Positions 43,182 through 46,879 of a stretch of DNA of 46,879 nucleotides are shown piece by piece. Both the position numbers and the translations under genes were made by a program. How positions within the stretch are numbered: the stretch's first letter is position 1; each line of letters begins with the position of its first letter. This DNA is from Calothrix brevissima NIES-22 (lineage in GTDB: Bacteria; Cyanobacteriota; Cyanobacteriia; Cyanobacteriales; Nostocaceae). The notes below the pieces were generated by a model. That model was not told the origin of the DNA, did not search any database, and was given only the letters and a program-made list of their open reading frames with translations. The stretch covers positions 161,092 through 207,970 of the forward strand of contig NZ_AP018209.1 in the NCBI RefSeq assembly GCF_002367995.1. The letters are read 5' to 3'.

Positions 43182-44474
43182 ATGTTCAAACAAAACTTTA
43201 ATATGCATATTTTTTGGTGGTTTTTGGTTTCCAGCGTCAATATTTTACTTTTAATTATTTTTTACGAAACAATATATTTAAATGACATTTCAATAGCAAT
43301 TTTTAGTGTCAGCAATATACTAGTAGCTGTTTTAGTCCGTAATGAACTGATTTTGCATTTATTGTATCGTTTGGCAGTATGGACTTCGGTAAAGATTGTT
43401 TATGGCAAATACTATCTCAATAGTGGCGTTCATTACATCGGTGGGGTTCACGCCTCATGTGCTACTTGGGGTTTCCTCTGGCTAATTGTTGATGTATTCC
43501 AGCAATTGGGAAACCCAAGCGATCCTCTATCAATGGCTACAGAAAGCGATCCTATATCAATCGTTACATCCAGTATATTGTTAACACTTTTATTTATTAT
43601 TATCCTCACCGCTATTCCCCCATTCCGCCATAAGTTCCATGACACTTTTGAAATAAGCCATCGCTATCTGGGATGGACTTGTTTGAGTATTCTCGTCTTG
43701 CATCAAATTAGATTTCAATTTATTATCGTTCTCAACCAAGCTTATCCTCTAGAAACTTTATTAACTAATCCAGTTTTACTCATGATCGCGCTGATGATTT
43801 TCAGCATATTTTTGCCTTGGATAAGTGTGCAGTGTTTTGATAATTTTAGGATGGATTGTCCATCTGTTGGGGTTTTAGTTGTGACTCTTCCAGGAAGGGC
43901 TGACGTAGGGACATTTGCTAGAATTAGTCTAGATGGTATTGAATGGCATTCCTTTTCTATTGCAGGAACGAGTTTCAGCAAAGAAACGGCCGAATCAGAA
44001 ATTCATCTAATAATCGGCGCAGTAGGTGACTGGACTAAAAATTTGATTCGGCAAGTTGAAAAAGGAAATTTGCCCAAACGATTATGGGTTCGTCGAGTCA
44101 AGCCTCCTGGTTTTATGTTCTCAATTAACGCTTATTCACGAGTAGTTGTAATCGCAACTGGAGCAGGAATTGCACCAGTTATACCTCATGTGATAGAAAA
44201 TAGTCACAAACTTTGTATTGTGTGGATCGCTAACGAACACAAACAAACTTACGGCGAAAAGCTTTGGTCTTTGCTTGACTCTCATCCTCGTTGCAATATT
44301 TTCGATACAGGAATGCATGGTAGACCAAATGTAGAGCAGCTAGCTCTTGTCGCCGTTCGAGATTTTAGGGCGCAAGCTGTGTTTTGTGTATCCAACAAAG
44401 TGGTTACTGAAAAGGTGGTCAAGGCTTGTTTGGGGAAAGGTATTCCAGCTTATGGAGCTAGCTGGGATTCTTGA
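43182..44474 (+). CDS. Ferric-reductase-like membrane flavoprotein
   Basis: A 430-residue protein. The first 220 residues carry about six hydrophobic spans with conserved His in GGVHASCATWGF, ISHRYLGW and LHQIRF, which could hold haem as in the ferric-reductase/NOX transmembrane domain. The C-terminal 200 residues resemble a ferredoxin-NADP reductase module: EWHSFSIAG (flavin site, HPFS-like), VIATGAGIAPVIPHV (pyridine nucleotide loop), and YGASWDS at the end. It would move electrons from NAD(P)H through FAD and haem across the membrane. Substrate unknown. The closest relatives I can think of accompany specialised-metabolite genes, which fits the nearby thioesterase scrap only loosely. Confidence 0.75.
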   Translation: MFKQNFNMHIFWWFLVSSVNILLLIIFYETIYLNDISIAIFSVSNILVAVLVRNELILHLLYRLAVWTSVKIVYGKYYLNSGVHYIGGVHASCATWGFLWLIVDVFQQLGNPSDPLSMATESDPISIVTSSILLTLLFIIILTAIPPFRHKFHDTFEISHRYLGWTCLSILVLHQIRFQFIIVLNQAYPLETLLTNPVLLMIALMIFSIFLPWISVQCFDNFRMDCPSVGVLVVTLPGRADVGTFARISLDGIEWHSFSIAGTSFSKETAESEIHLIIGAVGDWTKNLIRQVEKGNLPKRLWVRRVKPPGFMFSINAYSRVVVIATGAGIAPVIPHVIENSHKLCIVWIANEHKQTYGEKLWSLLDSHPRCNIFDTGMHGRPNVEQLALVAVRDFRAQAVFCVSNKVVTEKVVKACLGKGIPAYGASWDS

Positions 44475-44691
44475 GGCTGCCGAAAAGCGAGTTTGTTGCT
44501 TAAGGAATGAGATTACGTCCTGTACTTGTTTGGACGCTGGTTTACTAAATATCCTAAATAGTATGCACGAAAACTAACTAAAATTTAAAGCAATCACGGA
44601 TTTATAAGCAACAAAAGTTTGACACAACTTATTTGGTAGTAGTGCTAATTAGAATAATGCTTCCGATACAGAAAATAGTTTCTTTTGTTTC

Positions 44692-45933
44692 ATGAAATTA
44701 ATTAAAACAGCTTCAGGAAAAATTATCCTTTCGATTCTAGTCCTTAGCTGTCTGTCTGTTATTGGAGTTAGGCTGAGACACAGCTTCTCTCAAATTCGCA
44801 GTGTACAAGCCTATGTTAATGGTGAAATCATTTTTGTGCGGGCATCCATTCCAGGCGAGCTAGAGTTGAAAAGCGAGAAAATTAAGTTGAGCAACCAAAT
44901 TGAGAAAGGTACACAAATCGGTACTATTAAATCTACTGTCGAAAATCCACGAGTATCAGTCCTCAAAATTGAAAATCAGCAATTGAAAACTCGCCTACAA
45001 GATGCTCAACAGCAACTCTCTGGGGTAAAACAGCAAATTCAAAATCGAACTAAATTGATGAACTTTTTTAGACAACAAACTGTTACCCAGAAAATGCTTC
45101 AAACCAAATACGCCGATCAACAGATAAAACAACTTGAAGAGGAAATCGCTGGGGAACAAGTCAGAAAAAAAGTAGCGCTTGCTGACGCTCACCGCCTTGC
45201 TAGTTTAGCAAAGGAGGGGGCAGAAACCATTTCCAGATCTGAAAACAAAATTGCAGAAGCGCAGCAAGCCGAAGCTGTAGTAAAGGAAGCTCAATCAAGA
45301 ATTGAGCTAGCCAAACTCAACTTAGAAGCAACGAAAGCCGGACTTCAGCTAGAAGGAACTCGCACCTTAAGCTATCCTGAAACTCGCGTTCTCGAACTTG
45401 ATGTAGAGTTAACAGACCTAAAGGAACAAGAAAGAATCCTCTCTAAACAAATCCAGAGTATTCAGTCACAGTTATCCATTACCAGTAAAGAATTGCTCCT
45501 TCAACAAAATGTCTTAGTTATAGCACCAACAACAGGCGTGATCTGGTCAATTGATTCCAAGCCCCAGGAAATAGTCGAAGCTAATAAATCGATTATTCAG
45601 GTACTCAACTGTCAAAATCTTTGGGTAGAGGCGTTCATAAATGAGACTGACGCGTCGAAACTTGTCGTTGGACAAGAAGCCCAAATCAACCTTAATAACT
45701 CAAGTAATGTTCAATGGAAAGGACGAGTAGAGACAATCAGAGCAGGTACAGGTCGTTTTGAAGTTGGGCAATATGTTGTAGAACCACCACCAGAAATTAC
45801 CCGCCGTCAACTACCAGTACGGGTAGCGGCAGTACGAATCAAAGTTGATTGGCAAAAAACCCCTAGATTTGACGATTTTTGTTTGGCAGGCAGGAGTGTA
45901 AACGTTCGCTTTGTGGATTCGCGCATAAGATGA
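44692..45933 (+). CDS. HlyD-type membrane fusion/adaptor protein, 3' end altered by a transposon end
   Basis: A 413-residue periplasmic adaptor. It has one N-terminal membrane span (about residues 10-26), a lipoyl half (YVNGEIIFVRASIPGELE), a long alpha-helical coiled coil (about 85-265, with two heptad-rich arms), the second lipoyl half (NVLVIAPTTGVIWSI) and a beta-barrel (LWVEAFINETDASKLVVGQEAQINL). Such proteins bridge an inner-membrane transporter and an outer-membrane channel, or assist polysaccharide export. No transporter gene is adjacent. The last codons (VDSRIR and the stop) are encoded by the terminal repeat of the element that starts at 45912, so the natural C-terminus has been replaced. 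Confidence 0.82.
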   Translation: MKLIKTASGKIILSILVLSCLSVIGVRLRHSFSQIRSVQAYVNGEIIFVRASIPGELELKSEKIKLSNQIEKGTQIGTIKSTVENPRVSVLKIENQQLKTRLQDAQQQLSGVKQQIQNRTKLMNFFRQQTVTQKMLQTKYADQQIKQLEEEIAGEQVRKKVALADAHRLASLAKEGAETISRSENKIAEAQQAEAVVKEAQSRIELAKLNLEATKAGLQLEGTRTLSYPETRVLELDVELTDLKEQERILSKQIQSIQSQLSITSKELLLQQNVLVIAPTTGVIWSIDSKPQEIVEANKSIIQVLNCQNLWVEAFINETDASKLVVGQEAQINLNNSSNVQWKGRVETIRAGTGRFEVGQYVVEPPPEITRRQLPVRVAAVRIKVDWQKTPRFDDFCLAGRSVNVRFVDSRIR

Positions 45934-46380
45934 AATTTAAACTACGAATTTATAAGGTTTCCAGCCTCTCTAATTCGTGCATAAAGTGAAATCGACTGTA
46001 GGGTAAAGGTTTGAGACAAGTAGCCAATTCGCGCATAAAGTGAAATTTTACATTTAATCACGGCAATTCGTAGTGTTTATGCCAATACTAGTGAAAATTT
46101 ATACTTAATTTTCAATGTTATGTAGGAAAACTGCTTGATTATGGCACGAAGTGAGCGATCGCTCGAATGCTGGAGAGCAAGCTCATCGCACTTTAAAAGT
46201 ACGCTTTTAAAAGCATTTGGGCTATAGTTAAATCAAAGTCGGAAAATTTCAATTTATCTGCGAATTCGCTACCTGTTTCAATCCGTTACGCCACAAGCAA
46301 TTTCACTTTATGCGCGAATCTCGTCGTTTCAAACCCCTATAACTTCGTTGTTCAAATTTCATCTTATCTGCGAACCCACA
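45912..46380. mobile_element. 469-bp Tn7-like MITE with three 22-bp repeats at each end
   Basis: The element begins TGTGG (45912) and ends CCACA (46380). Inside each end are three 22-bp copies of a sequence close to ATTCGCGCATAAAGTGAAAT. Left copies start at 45917, 45973 and 46027; right copies lie inverted at 46244-46265, 46298-46319 and 46354-46375. Spacings are 56 and 54 on the left, mirrored as 54 and 56 on the right. Arrays of about 22-bp TnsB-binding sites with TGT/ACA termini are the hallmark of Tn7-like ends. The interior (46049-46243) is non-coding and has a HIP1 palindrome. No 5-bp target duplication is evident (CGCTT against CCCAC). It is non-autonomous. Confidence 0.75.
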
Positions 46381-46879
46381 CCCACGCTAAGTTATTACTA
46401 GAGCGATCGCTCTTAAGGCAGGGCGTAACCCATTGCGCCCATATTCTCTTAGCATTACTCTCCTAATTGTTCAACTTTTTTATTTAATTGCCTGAGCAAC
46501 TTTTGTAAACTATCTTTGCACTTAGTCAGAGCTATAGTTGCATTGTGCCTATAATAAATTAAGGCTAACTATAGCTATAAATACAGGTCATAGCACTTAC
46601 AAAGTGTGTATCGCTTTTCTGACGCATTAAGAGCGATAGTAAAGACAACCAAAATTTATCGGCAGCGCAATAGGTTCTATTTTCGTTGCCAACATGCTCC
46701 ATCTAAGATCGCATGTTGGTGGAAGTGTTGTATATCAGGGGAGAAGGTATTAATCGTAGTTTTTATCGTAGATAAGATAAGGGTATCTTATTTTGTGTTG
46801 TAGTCTTGTGTTACAACGTAATCTAAACCATAATATGAGCAAACAGTTTAGTTAATGGTTTCCAGCGTGGCAAAACTCA
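46381..46879. other. Intergenic tail of the window
   Basis: About 500 bp. It contains the extended HIP1 palindrome AGAGCGATCGCTCT (46401-46414) and an inverted pair around GCTATAGTT/AACTATAGC (about 46530-46576), otherwise AT-rich. A short plus-strand frame at 46606-46803 has no features of a real protein. Nothing else is seen. Confidence 0.5.

Noticed and set aside
45917-46375. 22-bp repeats every 54-56 bp, CRISPR-like at first sight
   Set aside because: The copies are imperfect, form two arrays in opposite orientation, and the intervening sequences are related between the two arms; this fits transposon end sites, not a CRISPR array.
45907-46385. Five-base target duplication around the Tn7-like element
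   Set aside because: The flanks read CGCTT and CCCAC; a CGCT four bases further right is not adjacent to the terminus and may be chance.
46606-46803. 65-codon frame near the window end
   Set aside because: No start signal, no conserved pattern, basic and Cys-rich by chance.

Overview
The window looks like accessory DNA, probably a large plasmid or a plasmid-like region, from a filamentous heterocyst-forming cyanobacterium (Nostoc/Anabaena type). The evidence is the AT-rich composition, many HIP1 octamers (gcgatcgc), three proteins with 14 WD40 repeats each, caspase-like (orthocaspase) genes, the cyanobacterial RarA-methyltransferase fusion, a 37-nt CRISPR-type repeat of the GTTGCAAC...ATTGAAAC class, and two different partition modules (ParA/ParB, and an actin-like ParM with a small ParR-like partner). 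No tRNA, rRNA or replication initiator gene was recognised.

Layout. 1-4.7 kb holds small genes: a BON-domain protein, a lone CRISPR repeat, a protein made of six 19-residue DGxRPI repeats, a GNAT acetyltransferase, a chorismate mutase remnant, a rhodanese and an acyltransferase-3 membrane protein. 4.7-8.1 kb is a transposon scrapyard. A GT2 glycosyltransferase is cut by a 1.5-kb IS whose other end cuts a different gene (pRiA4b ORF-3 type). That second gene is also split by an IS630, which itself carries a 125-bp MITE. 8.2-12.7 kb has an inositol-monophosphatase-family enzyme, an AraC regulator with a RibD/DHFR-like protein, and ParB/ParA. 13.0-17.7 kb is one gene, rarA-methyltransferase, killed several times over: a group II intron, a 197-bp MITE, a 1-nt slip and a Walker B change. 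17.7-19.15 kb is the ParM/ParR module with repeats upstream.

19.7-42.2 kb is dominated by a conflict / programmed-cell-death type island on the minus strand. It contains an HTH-NB-ARC-WD40 protein followed by a small repeat peptide, and a tight four-gene set transcribed as caspase-DUF4384, caspase-TIR, peptidoglycan-binding-TPR, TIR-STAND-WD40 (gaps 15, 44 and 55 bp). Upstream of that set are a CHAT-protease remnant and an HTH-NB-ARC-WD40 protein. Between these blocks sit plus-strand genes for an L,D-transpeptidase-like protein and a two-gene biosynthetic pair (ThDP enzyme plus KAS III-like enzyme lacking the usual His). The TIR domain of the STAND protein lacks the position of the NADase glutamate while the caspase-fused TIR keeps it, which suggests a sensor-to-effector relay by TIR-TIR contact (inference).

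42.2-46.9 kb has a thioesterase-like scrap, a ferric-reductase-like membrane protein and an HlyD-type adaptor. The 3' end of the adaptor gene runs into a 469-bp element with TGTGG...CCACA ends and three 22-bp repeats at each end, arranged like TnsB-site arrays of Tn7-like transposons.

All assignments come from reading motifs; no database search was run.
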